Of a stretch of 64,000 nt of DNA, positions 7,687 to 16,412 are shown in pieces. The notes beneath the pieces are model-generated. The model was not told the origin of the DNA. It did no database searches and worked only from the letters and a program-made list of their open reading frames with translations. How positions within the stretch are numbered: the first letter of the stretch is position 1; each line of letters starts with the position of its first letter. Source of the DNA: an uncultured Oscillospiraceae bacterium (GTDB taxonomy: Bacteria > Bacillota > Clostridia > Oscillospirales > Oscillospiraceae). The stretch covers positions 1 through 64,000 of the forward strand of contig CANQSF010000003.1 of assembly GCA_947626345.1 (NCBI GenBank). The letters are read 5' to 3'. The position numbers were made by a program, and so were the translations under genes.

Positions 7687-9571
7687 ATACCTTCCCATCC
7701 TGATCGTGGGCGCCATCATCGGCGTGTTCGCGATCCTGTTCCTGCTGCTGTGGAGCTATGTCAAGCGGCTCAAGGAGCAGTACAGCGCCGATCGGCACAT
7801 GAAGGACGGCGAGATCATGGCCCGTCTGGCCAAGTACGCCAAGCCCTATTGGAAGAGCTTTCTGCTGGTGCTGGTGATCATGCTGCTGTCCATCGCCTAC
7901 AGCCTGCTGTCCCCGCTGCTCACCGGGCAGATCGAGGAGCTGATCAAGGACGACTTCCCGCTGGAGCGGCTGTATGCCATGGTGGGGCTGTACGCCGGGA
8001 TGCTGATCGTGTCCATGGTGTGCACCTATCTGCAGTCCATCATCCTGCAGAAGACCGGCCAGAAGATCCTATCTGCCCTGCGGCAGGATTTGTTCACCCA
8101 CATCGAGAGCCTTTCCCACGAGCAGCTGAACAACATCCCCGTGGGCAAGCTGGTGACCCGCGAGACCAACGACACCAACGCCATCTCCATGATGTTCACC
8201 AACATCCTGGTGAACATGATCAAAAACGTATTCATGCTGGTTGGCGTGCTGGGAGCCATGCTGCTGCTCAACTACGCGCTGACGCTGATGGTGCTGTGCT
8301 TCATGCCGTTTTTGGTGCTGTTCACCGTCATCTTCCGCAAGCTGACCCGCCGGGCGTTCCGCCGGGTGAAGGACTGCACCACCGACATCAACACCTATCT
8401 GTCGGAGAACCTGTCCGGCGTGAAGATCACCCAGGTGTTCAACCGGGAGCAGGCGAAGATGGCCGAGTTCCTGGAAAAGAGCGACCGGCTGAAAAAGGCC
8501 CGTCAGCAGCAGATGTACGTGTTCGGCGTGTTCCGGCCAATGGTGTATATGCTCTACATCTCCTCGGTGATGTGCCTGTTCTATCTGGGCAGCCGGGGGG
8601 TCATCGAGGACCGCTCCTTCCTGGGCCAGACCATCACCAGCGGCACCATCGTCACCTTCTATCTCTACATCTCCCGGTTCTTCGACCCCATCCAGATGCT
8701 GGCCGAGCAGTTCAACATGCTCCAGTCCGCCTTCGCCTCGGCGGAGAAGATCTTCGCCGTGTTCGACATGCAGCCGGAGCTGGTAGACGAGCCGGACGCC
8801 ATCGAGCTGGACCACATCGAGGGGGAGATCGAATTCAAGGACGTGTGGTTCGCCTATAACCCTGGCGAGTGGGTGCTCAAGGGCGTATCCTTCCATGTGG
8901 CTCCCAAGCAGACCGTGGCCCTGGTGGGCTCCACCGGCTCCGGCAAGAGCACCATTTTGTCCCTCATCTGCCGCAACTACGACATCCAAAAGGGCCAGAT
9001 CCTCATCGACGGCATCGACATCAGGCACATCAAGATCGCCTCCCTGCGCAGGCACTTCGGCCAGATGCTCCAGGACGTGTTCCTGTTCTCCGGTACCATC
9101 CGCTCCAACATCGTGCTGCGGGAGGAGCGGTTCACCGACGACGAGATTTGGCAGGCCTGCCGCTACGTCAACGCCGACCACTTCATCGACAGGCTGGACG
9201 ACGGCCTGGACGAGGTAGTCCGGGAGCGGGGCAACAACTTCTCCGCCGGCCAGCGGCAGCTGCTCTCCTTCGCCCGCACCATCATCCACCGGCCGGAGGT
9301 GATGATCCTGGACGAGGCCACCGCCAACATCGACACCGAGACCGAGATCCTCATCCAGGACTCCCTGGAGAAGATGAAGAACATCGGCACCATGCTCATC
9401 GTGGCCCACCGGCTCAGCACCATCCAGCACGCGGACAACATCATCCTGCTCTCCCACGGCCAGATCCAGGAGCAGGGCACCCACCAGCAGCTTCTGCACC
9501 AGCACGGCCGGTACTTCAAGCTGTACATGCTCCAATATGAGCACCAGCAGAAGCAGCAGCTGGGCGCGTAA
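7679..9571 (+). CDS. ABC exporter half-transporter, catalytic half
   Basis: 630 residues. The GTG start (7679) lies inside the end of the previous gene with GGAGG at 7666-7670; a 22-residue upstream extension is rejected. One extra N-terminal hydrophobic segment precedes the exporter domain. The ATPase has Walker A GSTGSGKST and a full Walker B with catalytic Glu (MILDEATANID), but its signature is FSAGQRQ instead of LSGGQ. In a heterodimer this weak signature pairs with the Asp-containing Walker B of the other half, giving one active and one degenerate site, as known for BmrCD and TM287/288. Substrate unknown. Confidence 0.92.
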   Translation: MREYLPILIVGAIIGVFAILFLLLWSYVKRLKEQYSADRHMKDGEIMARLAKYAKPYWKSFLLVLVIMLLSIAYSLLSPLLTGQIEELIKDDFPLERLYAMVGLYAGMLIVSMVCTYLQSIILQKTGQKILSALRQDLFTHIESLSHEQLNNIPVGKLVTRETNDTNAISMMFTNILVNMIKNVFMLVGVLGAMLLLNYALTLMVLCFMPFLVLFTVIFRKLTRRAFRRVKDCTTDINTYLSENLSGVKITQVFNREQAKMAEFLEKSDRLKKARQQQMYVFGVFRPMVYMLYISSVMCLFYLGSRGVIEDRSFLGQTITSGTIVTFYLYISRFFDPIQMLAEQFNMLQSAFASAEKIFAVFDMQPELVDEPDAIELDHIEGEIEFKDVWFAYNPGEWVLKGVSFHVAPKQTVALVGSTGSGKSTILSLICRNYDIQKGQILIDGIDIRHIKIASLRRHFGQMLQDVFLFSGTIRSNIVLREERFTDDEIWQACRYVNADHFIDRLDDGLDEVVRERGNNFSAGQRQLLSFARTIIHRPEVMILDEATANIDTETEILIQDSLEKMKNIGTMLIVAHRLSTIQHADNIILLSHGQIQEQGTHQQLLHQHGRYFKLYMLQYEHQQKQQLGA

Positions 9572-9583
9572 GAAAGATCGTCA

Positions 9584-9629
9584 CACCATCCCCCGTCCGG
9601 GCATACAATGACCGGCGGGGGTGTTTTTT
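9584..9629 (+). terminator. intrinsic terminator of the exporter operon
   Basis: CCCCCGTCCGG pairs with CCGGCGGGGG (one bulge) and six T end right at the next start codon. Confidence 0.8.
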
Positions 9630-10646
9630 ATGCGGATATACGTCTATGCCATCGCGAAGAACGAGCGGGCCTTCGCCGCCCGGTGGATGGAGTCCATGTC
9701 CGAGGCGGACGGGGTATACGTGCTGGACACGGGCAGCACCGACGGCACCGCGGCGGCGCTGGAGGAGCTGGGCGCCCACGTGACCGCGGAGGCCGTCCGC
9801 CCCTGGCGGTTCGACGCGGCCAGGAACCGGTCGCTGGAGCTGGTACCGGCCGACGGGGACATCCTGGTGTGCACCGATCTGGACGAGACGTTCCGCCCCG
9901 GCTGGCGGGCGGCACTGGAGAGCGCCTGGCGGCCGGAGTGCACCACCGCCCAGTACGAATATGTCTGGTCCTTCAACGCCGACGGCTCCGACGGGATGAA
10001 GTTCTGGTATGAGAAGGTCCACCGGCCCGGGATATGCCGCTGGACCCACCCGGTGCACGAGGTGCTGGAGTACGCCGTACCCAAGGTGTGCTGCGCCGTG
10101 CCGGGGATGCGGCTGGAGCACCATCCGGACCCGGCCAAGAGCAGGGGGGACTACCTGCCGCTGCTGGAGCTGGCGGTGCGGGAGGCCCCGGAGGACGCCC
10201 GGGACCGGCACTATCTGGGCCGGGAGTATATGTTCCGGGACATGTGGGACAAGGCCATCGGGACGCTCAAGACACACCTGGCCCTGCCGGGGGCGGTGTG
10301 GCGGCCGGAGCGGGCCGCCTCCATGGTGTACATCGCCCGGTGCCTGCGGCGGCTGGACCGGCGGGAGGAGGCGGAGCTGTGGCTGCTGCGGGCGGCCTTC
10401 GAGGCGCCGGAGCAGCGGGAGCCGCTGGTGGAGCTGGCGGACCTCATGGCGGAGCAGGGCCGCTGGGCGGAATGCGAGCGGTACTGCCGCCGGGCGCTGG
10501 ACATCCGCGAGCGGGACATGTCCTACGCCGCCGAGCCGGAGTCCTGGGGACCGAGACCGTGGCTGCTGCTGGCCGAGGCCTGCGCCAGACAGGGTCATGA
10601 CGACTGGGCGGCCGCCTGTGCCCGCATGGCCGGGGAAACGGCATAG
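9630..10646 (+). CDS. family 2 glycosyltransferase with C-terminal TPR-like region
   Basis: 338 residues. The N-terminal GT-A fold begins IYVYAIAKNE and has VLDTGSTDGT, where nucleotide-sugar donors bind, and the metal-binding acid pair at VCTDLDE (about residue 85). After about residue 190 the sequence is helical with repeated A/Y/L patterns (YLGREYMFRDMWDKAIGTL, then MVYIARCLRRLDRREEAELW), like TPR units. The acceptor is unknown. The ATG is taken at 9630, immediately after the T-tract; GGGGG at 9617-9621 may be the ribosome site. Confidence 0.85.
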   Translation: MRIYVYAIAKNERAFAARWMESMSEADGVYVLDTGSTDGTAAALEELGAHVTAEAVRPWRFDAARNRSLELVPADGDILVCTDLDETFRPGWRAALESAWRPECTTAQYEYVWSFNADGSDGMKFWYEKVHRPGICRWTHPVHEVLEYAVPKVCCAVPGMRLEHHPDPAKSRGDYLPLLELAVREAPEDARDRHYLGREYMFRDMWDKAIGTLKTHLALPGAVWRPERAASMVYIARCLRRLDRREEAELWLLRAAFEAPEQREPLVELADLMAEQGRWAECERYCRRALDIRERDMSYAAEPESWGPRPWLLLAEACARQGHDDWAAACARMAGETA

Positions 10647-10751
10647 CCGGAGGCGCAGGATCGGGTGCAGCCGGAGACGCCGCGGCCGTTTTTTCGACGA
10701 AATATATAAATAATTTTTATAAAACTGTGACGTTTTTACAAAAACTAATGC

Positions 10752-10780
10752 TTGCAAATCGGAGACATATAGGTTATATT
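10752..10780 (+). promoter_or_regulatory. promoter of the glycine riboswitch transcript
   Basis: TTGCAA (10752-10757), 17 bases, TATATT (10775-10780). Between the glycosyltransferase stop (10646) and this promoter I see no clear gene or clean terminator, only an AT-rich stretch. Confidence 0.7.
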
Positions 10781-10861
10781 AGACACATAAGGTCTGGCAC
10801 GGACCGGAGTTGAACTTCATATGGCCAGAGGAAGCCGGCAGGACCAACGGGACCGTCGGTG

Positions 10862-10955
10862 GATGGGATTCTGGAGAAGCCCGCCTGCGGGGCGGGGGCC
10901 GAAGGGGCAAGGCATAAAACACGCTCAAACTCTCAGGCAAAAGGACAGAATATGC
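10862..10955 (+). ncRNA. glycine riboswitch aptamer
   Basis: The conserved glycine-aptamer strings are present in order: CTGGAGAAGCCC, a GC hairpin, GCCGAAGGGGCAAG, then CTCAAACTCTCAGGCAAAA and GGACAGA. A second full aptamer is not evident; bases 10795-10860 upstream form short hairpins and could be a partial (ghost) aptamer. The gene after it is an AGCS-type amino acid symporter, a known target class of this switch. A GC-rich hairpin and T-rich segment at 10965-11035 may be the expression platform. Confidence 0.88.
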
Positions 10956-11089
10956 GCCCGTCGTCCAGCGGGCGGACTGTTTGGATCGTTTGAGCTGTAC
11001 CTTTTCGGGTAGGCTCATTTTGTTTTATTCCGGGGATCGTGCCGCAGAAAGTCAACCAACACCACACGATTTTAAGAGGAGAGATGAAC

Positions 11090-12484
11090 ATGGTAGAAAT
11101 GATCGAGAAAGTCAACAACGCGATCAACGGCTTCGTATGGGGCCCCATCATGCTGATCCTGCTGGTGGGCACCGGCATCTACCTGACCTTCCGCACGGGA
11201 TGGGTCCAGGTACGCTGGTTCGGCTACATTATGAAGAACACGATCGGCTCCGTCTTCAAGAAGACGGACAAAAAGAAAGACAGCAATAACCTGACCCCCT
11301 TCCAGGCCATGACCACCGCCCTGGCGGGCACCGTGGGCACCGGTAACATCGCCGGCGTCACCGGCGCCGTGTTCGTAGGCGGCCCGGGCGCGGCCTTCTG
11401 GATGTGGGTCTCCGCATTCTTCGGCATGTGCACCAAGTACTCCGAGATCGCCCTGGCCATGAAGTACCGTGAAAAGGACGAGAACGGCGCTTACTCCGGC
11501 GGTCCCATGTACTACATCCGCAACGGCCTGGGCAAGAACTGGAAGTGGCTGGCCGTGATCTTCGCCATCCTGGGCGGCCTGGCCTCCTTCGGCATCGGCA
11601 ACATCGCCCAGTCCAGCGAGATCGCCGGCGCCATGAGCGGCCTGTTCGGCGTCAAGCCCCTGATCACCGGCATCGTGCTGGCCATCGTGGTGGCCATCGT
11701 CATCCTGGGCGGCGTCAAGCGCATCGGCACCGTCACCTCCTACCTGGTGCCCTTCATGTCCATCTTCTACATCCTGGCGGGCATCGTGGTCATCATCATG
11801 AAGCTGCCTCAGGTCCCCACTGCTTTCGTCACCATCTTCAAGAGCGCCTTCAGCATGAAGGCTGTGGGCGGCGGCGTGTTCGGCTACGCCATCATGGTCG
11901 CCATGCGCCAGGGCGTCGCCCGCGGCGTGTTCTCCAACGAGGCCGGCCTCGGCTCCGCCCCCATCGCCCACGCCGCCTCCTCCACCGAGGAGCCCTGCGA
12001 GCAGGCCATCTGGGGCGTGTTCGAGGTGTTCGTGGACACCATCATCATCTGCACCATCACCTGCCTGACCCTGGTGCTGTCCGGCTTCGAGCTGGGCGAG
12101 GAGGCCCTGGCCACCTACGCCTCCAACGGCGCCGCGGCCGTGGCCGCCTTCAACTCCATCCTGCCCGGCACCATCGGCGGCCTGATCATCCAGGTCAGCC
12201 TGATCTTCTTCGCCCTGTCCACCTGCATCAGCTGGAGCTACTACGGTGACCGCTGCTGGGGCTATCTGACCCACAACAACAAATATGTGTCCTGGGGCTA
12301 CAAGATCATCTTCTGCCTGGTCTGCATCGTGGGCGCCACTGGCTCCGGCAAGCTGATGTGGGATATCTCCGATACCCTGAACGGCGCCATGGCCATCCCC
12401 AACCTGATCGCCCTGCTGCTGCTGTCCGGCGTGATCGCCAAGATGAGCAAGGACTACTTCGGCGACAAGAAAAAGATCAAGTAA
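11090..12484 (+). CDS. sodium:alanine/glycine symporter (AGCS family)
   Basis: 464 residues with about ten membrane helices; imports alanine or glycine with Na+. AGCS marks are TALAGTVGTGNIAGVTGAVF near residue 80, MYYIRNGLG, and SNEAGLGSAPIAHAA near residue 285. ATG 11090 is preferred, with AGGAG at 11077-11081; an ATG at 11084 is too close to the ribosome site. The glycine riboswitch just upstream points to glycine as substrate or regulator, so export or detoxification of excess glycine is possible (inference). Confidence 0.93.
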   Translation: MVEMIEKVNNAINGFVWGPIMLILLVGTGIYLTFRTGWVQVRWFGYIMKNTIGSVFKKTDKKKDSNNLTPFQAMTTALAGTVGTGNIAGVTGAVFVGGPGAAFWMWVSAFFGMCTKYSEIALAMKYREKDENGAYSGGPMYYIRNGLGKNWKWLAVIFAILGGLASFGIGNIAQSSEIAGAMSGLFGVKPLITGIVLAIVVAIVILGGVKRIGTVTSYLVPFMSIFYILAGIVVIIMKLPQVPTAFVTIFKSAFSMKAVGGGVFGYAIMVAMRQGVARGVFSNEAGLGSAPIAHAASSTEEPCEQAIWGVFEVFVDTIIICTITCLTLVLSGFELGEEALATYASNGAAAVAAFNSILPGTIGGLIIQVSLIFFALSTCISWSYYGDRCWGYLTHNNKYVSWGYKIIFCLVCIVGATGSGKLMWDISDTLNGAMAIPNLIALLLLSGVIAKMSKDYFGDKKKIK

Positions 12485-12512
12485 ATCCCTCCCTGCGAAA
12501 ACAAACGACCCA

Positions 12513-12544
12513 CCGCCCCCGGAACTCCGGGGGCGGCGTTTTTA
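12513..12544 (+). terminator. intrinsic terminator after the symporter
   Basis: CCGCCCCCGG (12513-12522) pairs with CCGGGGGCGG (12527-12536), followed by CGTTTTT. Confidence 0.9.
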
Positions 12545-12599
12545 TGGGTGCATGATCGGACGAACAGGCGAGGAACAGGGGAGAGGGCCGCAGGCGGGC

Positions 12600-13385
12600 T
12601 CAGCGGATGTCCTTTCCGCTGTACCGCCAGGCGGCCGCCGCGACGCCGATGCAGACGGCGAGCATGCCCAGGGCGACCAGGCCGCCGTCCAGCTTTCCGG
12701 CGGTCAGGATATCCGCGCCGTCACAGTAGGCGAAGGGGGTCGCGTACTTGAGAAACGACGCCCGTTCCGTCATGTTGGCGATCAGATCGAGAAAATAGGC
12801 CCCGGCGGCGAGGCCCATGCCCATGCCGGCACCGCCCCGGCGGAGGAAGGCGGAGACGCCGAAGCAGACGCACCCCAGCTCCACCTGGAGGAGGAAATAT
12901 GCACCGTGGAGCAGCAGTATCTCCCGCCAGGGGATGGGCTCCCCGATGAGCGCCAGCGACGCCAGGGCGAGAGCGAGAAGGGCGGCGTCCATGGCGGCGA
13001 TCTGCGCCAGCAGGGCGGCCAGTTTCTGCCAGACGACGCGCCGGCGGGACACGGGATGGGTCAGCAGGAATTCCGCCGTCCGGTCCCGCTCCTCCTTTGC
13101 AAGGGACGAGACGCCCAGCAGGGAGGCGAAGAGCGCCCCGCCCAGGCCCAGGACACTGCCGCACTCCACGGCATAAAATCCGGGGAGCGTGCCGATGTCC
13201 AGCCGGTCCATGCCGAAGGCGGCGGTGAAGCCGCCCATGGAGGCGAACAGCCGGCCCACTTCCTCCGTCTGGCCCCGGATCTGGGGAAACAGGAGCACGC
13301 AGACGGCGAGAAGGGAACCGATGGCGGCGGTCCAGAGGATCAGGGCGGCCCGGCCCTGGCGCAGCTCGTGGCGGAATATGGTCAT
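12600..13385 (-). CDS. ABC-2 type transporter permease
   Basis: 261 residues with about six hydrophobic segments. The opening TIFRHELRQGRAALILW is typical of ABC-2 permeases: a short cytoplasmic N-terminus entering the first helix. A conserved cytoplasmic loop LAKEERDRTAEFLLTHPVSR (about 96-115) is the usual contact to the ATPase. The start overlaps the ATPase stop by 4 bases (ATGA), so the two form one exporter. It is the last gene of the tetR-ABC operon. Confidence 0.87.
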   Translation of the reverse strand: MTIFRHELRQGRAALILWTAAIGSLLAVCVLLFPQIRGQTEEVGRLFASMGGFTAAFGMDRLDIGTLPGFYAVECGSVLGLGGALFASLLGVSSLAKEERDRTAEFLLTHPVSRRRVVWQKLAALLAQIAAMDAALLALALASLALIGEPIPWREILLLHGAYFLLQVELGCVCFGVSAFLRRGGAGMGMGLAAGAYFLDLIANMTERASFLKYATPFAYCDGADILTAGKLDGGLVALGMLAVCIGVAAAAWRYSGKDIR

Positions 13386-14263
13386 GGCTCGCCGCCTCCC
13401 TCCTCATAGCAGTGCAGAAAGACATCCTCCAGGTCCGGCTCGGCGACGGTCAGGTCCCGGACCTGTCCACTGGCCAGCGCCGCCAGAAGCGGCTGCGTCT
13501 CGCCGCTATAGAGGAACGCGGCGCCGTCCGCCCACCGGCGCAGGTCCTGCACGCCGTCCAGCCCGTCCAGGCATGCATGGCCGCGAAAGCTGACCCGCCT
13601 GGCCCCGGCGCGGACCAGGGACTCCACGGTGCCGCCGGCGATGATCGCGCCTTGGCGGGTCATGGCGGCGTGGGCGCAGTGGCGCTGGACCTCGGACAGG
13701 ATGTGGCTGGACAGGAACACGGTGGTCCCTGCCTGGTTCCGCTCCCGGAGGATGGCGAAAAACTCCCGCTGCATCAGCGGGTCCAGCCCGGCGGTGGGCT
13801 CGTCCAGGATGAGCAGCTCCGGCTCGTGCTGCAGGGCGCAGACGATGGCCGCCTTTTTCCGGTTGCCCAGGGAGAGCTCCTCCGCCCGCCGGGCCGGGTC
13901 CAGCTGAAGCCGCCTGCAGAGCTCCTCCGCCGCCCGGCGGCAGTCCCGCCGGCGCAGAGCGGCGGACAGCTTCAGCACATCCCGCACCAGCATGCCCGGA
14001 TAAAAGGCTGTCTCCGCCGGGAGATACCCCACCCGGCTCAGGAGCTCTTCCCGGTCCGCGCGGATGTCCAGACCCAGGACCCGCGCCGTGCCGGCGCTGG
14101 GGCGGATGAGGCCGAGGAGGGTGCGGATGGTGGTGGACTTGCCCGCGCCGTTGGGGCCGATGAAGCCGAAAAAGTCCCCCTGCTCCACGGCAAGGTCGAT
14201 GCCCTCGATGCCCCGGACAGCGCCGTAATACTTGGTCAGGGACCTGATCTCGATGGCGTTCAC
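13382..14263 (-). CDS. ABC transporter ATP-binding protein (ABC-2 exporter)
   Basis: 293 residues. Walker A GPNGAGKSTT is near residue 41, the signature region is LSLGNRKKAAIVCAL, Walker B is LLILDEPTAGLD, and the H-loop is FLSSHILSE. The C-terminal 80 residues form the extra domain common in drug and antibiotic exporters (CcmA/BcrA type). It lies 4 bases after the TetR stop. Likely role: self-protection or drug efflux with the downstream permease; the substrate is unknown. Confidence 0.92.
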   Translation of the reverse strand: MNAIEIRSLTKYYGAVRGIEGIDLAVEQGDFFGFIGPNGAGKSTTIRTLLGLIRPSAGTARVLGLDIRADREELLSRVGYLPAETAFYPGMLVRDVLKLSAALRRRDCRRAAEELCRRLQLDPARRAEELSLGNRKKAAIVCALQHEPELLILDEPTAGLDPLMQREFFAILRERNQAGTTVFLSSHILSEVQRHCAHAAMTRQGAIIAGGTVESLVRAGARRVSFRGHACLDGLDGVQDLRRWADGAAFLYSGETQPLLAALASGQVRDLTVAEPDLEDVFLHCYEEGGGEP

Positions 14264-14267
14264 AGCC

Positions 14268-14879
14268 TCACTCCTTTCTCAGATAGACGCTCTTCCAGAA
14301 GGCCATGAGGGCGGTGAAGTCCCGCTCCATCTGCTCCATGTCCACGTCGCCCCGCTGGACCATCTCCCACAGATACCCCTCCGAGGCCCAGTACATCTCC
14401 CGGTACATCATGGGCACGTCCAGCCCGGGGATGAACTGGGCCGGGTCCAGGTCGATGCGGGTCTTGTCCGCCTTGAGGTTGAAGTACCGGTGGTAGCTGG
14501 CCTGGATGGCGGAGCAGATCTCCTGGTCCTTTTCATAGAAGGCCCGGATGGTGAAGCCGGCCATGTGTGGGTACCGGCGGATCAGCTCCATCTTGGCCCG
14601 CATGCCCCGCTCCATGCTGGTGAACAGGTCCTTCTGGCCGTAGCAGCCGCAGTCGGTGAGCGCCCGGATGGTCAGCCGGGCCGCCTCGTCCCATAGATAC
14701 AGATACAGCTCCTTTTTGTTCCGGAAGTAGTGGAACAGCAGGCTCTTGCTGATCCCGGCCTCCGCCGCGATCTCGCTCATAGGGCTGTTTTTGTAGGCGT
14801 TCTGGGAGAACACCCGGTACCCCGCGTCGATGATGGCCTGTTGCTTTTCCGGGGGCAGGGAATAGAATCTCTCGTTCAT
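14268..14879 (-). CDS. TetR-family regulator
   Basis: 203 residues. The N-terminal helix-turn-helix reads NAYKNSPMSEIAAEAGISKS then LLFHYFRNKKELY, the standard TetR DNA-binding domain at residues 10-58. The rest is a ligand-binding helical domain. AAAGGAGG lies 7 bases before the ATG. It heads the operon of the ABC exporter it probably controls; a palindrome sits at its transcription start. Confidence 0.93.
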   Translation of the reverse strand: MNERFYSLPPEKQQAIIDAGYRVFSQNAYKNSPMSEIAAEAGISKSLLFHYFRNKKELYLYLWDEAARLTIRALTDCGCYGQKDLFTSMERGMRAKMELIRRYPHMAGFTIRAFYEKDQEICSAIQASYHRYFNLKADKTRIDLDPAQFIPGLDVPMMYREMYWASEGYLWEMVQRGDVDMEQMERDFTALMAFWKSVYLRKE

Positions 14880-14891
14880 GGCGCGCCTCCT

Positions 14892-14917
14892 TTGACCAGC
14901 CGGTCAATGGCATCATA
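14892..14917 (-). promoter_or_regulatory. tetR promoter -10 and palindromic operator
   Basis: Minus-strand -10 TATGAT (plus 14912-14917). The palindrome TTGACC-AGCC-GGTCAA (14892-14907) covers the predicted transcription start, and a further TTGACCG half-site lies at 14924-14930. This is the expected place for TetR autoregulation. The -35 is weak (TTCTCA). Confidence 0.6.
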
Positions 14918-15040
14918 GCGCCGTTGACCGTTTTTGAGAAGACCCCGGAGGAGTTTTTTCCCGGAGAAAAAGCGACGTTCTTTTGCAATTTACACAAAAA
15001 CGACGCCGGCCGGCGGCGGGATTCTTGCCGTCTTCGCCGG

Positions 15041-15069
15041 TTGACAACGGTCCGGCGAGAGGATATAAT
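15041..15069 (+). promoter_or_regulatory. promoter of the T-box-metNIQ transcript
   Basis: TTGACA (15041-15046), 17 bases, TATAAT (15064-15069); both hexamers are consensus. Confidence 0.85.
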
Positions 15070-15074
15070 ATCGA

Positions 15075-15366
15075 CAACCTCCACGGAGGGGCACAATCGA
15101 ATACCACGAAAAGGCAATGAAAAGAAGAGTACGCGGGAAGGTTATGCCGCCAGAGAGCCCCGGCAGCTGAAAAGGGGCGCAGAGAGCCCGCTGAACATGG
15201 TCTTGGAGCCGCGCGGGCGATAGGTAGTCCGCGACGGGAGCGCCCGTGACAGCGCAGGGGTTTGATGGAACCCTCAAAGGCATATGCCGCGAGGCATGTG
15301 CGAAGCAAGGTGGTACCACGGCGTAGTTGTATGTCGTCCTTGATGCGTTCAGGGACGGCATTTTTG
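15075..15366 (+). ncRNA. T-box leader, probably methionine-specific
   Basis: The T-box sequence AAGGTGGTACCACG is at 15307-15320 and is followed by a terminator hairpin (15332-15360; TGTCGTCC with GGACGGCA) and TTTTT. Stem I starts after 15115 and carries AGAGAG motifs typical of the kink-turn and AG bulge. An ATG at 15197-15199 sits where the specifier loop would be, agreeing with the downstream methionine importer. Uncharged tRNA-Met would then stabilise the antiterminator and turn the operon on. The specifier assignment is by eye. Confidence 0.85.
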
Positions 15367-15383
15367 TTGGAAGAGAGGACAGC

Positions 15384-16412
15384 ATGGGCGAGACGATCAT
15401 CAAAATCGAGCATCTCGACAAGACCTTCGGCGCCGGCGACGGCACCGTGGAGGCGCTGAAGGACATCAACCTGGAGATCGAAAAGGGCGAGATATTCGGC
15501 ATCATCGGCCTGTCCGGCGCGGGCAAGAGCACCCTGGTGCGGTGCATCAACCTTCTGGAGCGGCCCACCGCCGGCAAGGTCACTGTGAACGGCCAGGAGC
15601 TGACGGCGCTGAAGGAAAAGGATTTGAGAAAGGCCCGCCGCAGCATGAGCATGATCTTCCAGGGCTTCAATCTCCTCATGCAGCGCACGGCGCTGGAGAA
15701 CATTTGCTTCCCCCTGGAGCTCAGCGGCCTGCGGGGCGAGAAGGGCTGGCGGGAGAAGCGGGCGAAGGAGCTGCTGGAGATGGTGGGCCTGCCCGACAAG
15801 GCGGACGCCTATCCGGTGCAGCTCAGCGGCGGCCAGAAGCAGCGCATCGCCATCGCCCGGGCCCTGGCGGAGTACCCCCAGCCCCAGGTGCTGCTGTGCG
15901 ACGAGGCCACCAGCGCCCTGGACCCCACCACCACCCAGTCCATCCTGGAGCTGCTCAAGCGGATCAACCGGGAGCTGGGCGTGACGGTGGTGGTCATCAC
16001 CCACGAGATGCGGGTGGTGGAGCAGATCTGCGACCGGGTGGCGATCCTGGACAAAGGCGTCATCCAGGAGCAGGGTGCGGTGTCCGACATCTTCTCCAAT
16101 CCCCGCACCGAGGCGGGCCGCCGGCTGGTGATGCCCAGCGGGGAAAAGATCCACGTGCTGCCGGAAAACCGGCTGGTGCGGCTGGCCTTCAACGGCGCGG
16201 CGTCGGGGGAGCCCATCATCTCCACCCTGGCCCGGGAGCAGGGCATCCTTTTGAACATCATCAGCGCCGACACCCGCACCATCGGCGACAAGAGCTTCGG
16301 CACCATGGTGCTGGGCCTGCCCCAGGACGAGACGGAGGCGGCCCGGGCGCTCATATATCTGCGGGATATCCCCGGCGTGACGGCGGAGGAGGTGACGGAC
16401 CTTGTTCAGTGA
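15384..16412 (+). CDS. metN: methionine ABC transporter ATP-binding protein
   Basis: 342 residues: an ATPase domain (1-240) plus a C-terminal ACT-like NIL domain (about 265-340), which in MetN binds methionine and inhibits transport. Walker A is GLSGAGKST, the signature LSGGQKQR, Walker B VLLCDEATSALD, the H-loop VITHEM. The start at MGETIIKIEHLDKTF has AGAGAGGA upstream; a 19-residue extension would run into the leader terminator. The stop overlaps metI. Confidence 0.95.
   Translation: MGETIIKIEHLDKTFGAGDGTVEALKDINLEIEKGEIFGIIGLSGAGKSTLVRCINLLERPTAGKVTVNGQELTALKEKDLRKARRSMSMIFQGFNLLMQRTALENICFPLELSGLRGEKGWREKRAKELLEMVGLPDKADAYPVQLSGGQKQRIAIARALAEYPQPQVLLCDEATSALDPTTTQSILELLKRINRELGVTVVVITHEMRVVEQICDRVAILDKGVIQEQGAVSDIFSNPRTEAGRRLVMPSGEKIHVLPENRLVRLAFNGAASGEPIISTLAREQGILLNIISADTRTIGDKSFGTMVLGLPQDETEAARALIYLRDIPGVTAEEVTDLVQ

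Noticed and set aside
10647..10700. Terminator after the glycosyltransferase
   Set aside because: A T-run exists but the preceding GC-rich bases form no clean stem.
14913..15800. Minus-strand frames across the T-box leader
   Set aside because: They cover a structured leader and the opposite strand of metN; no family pattern.
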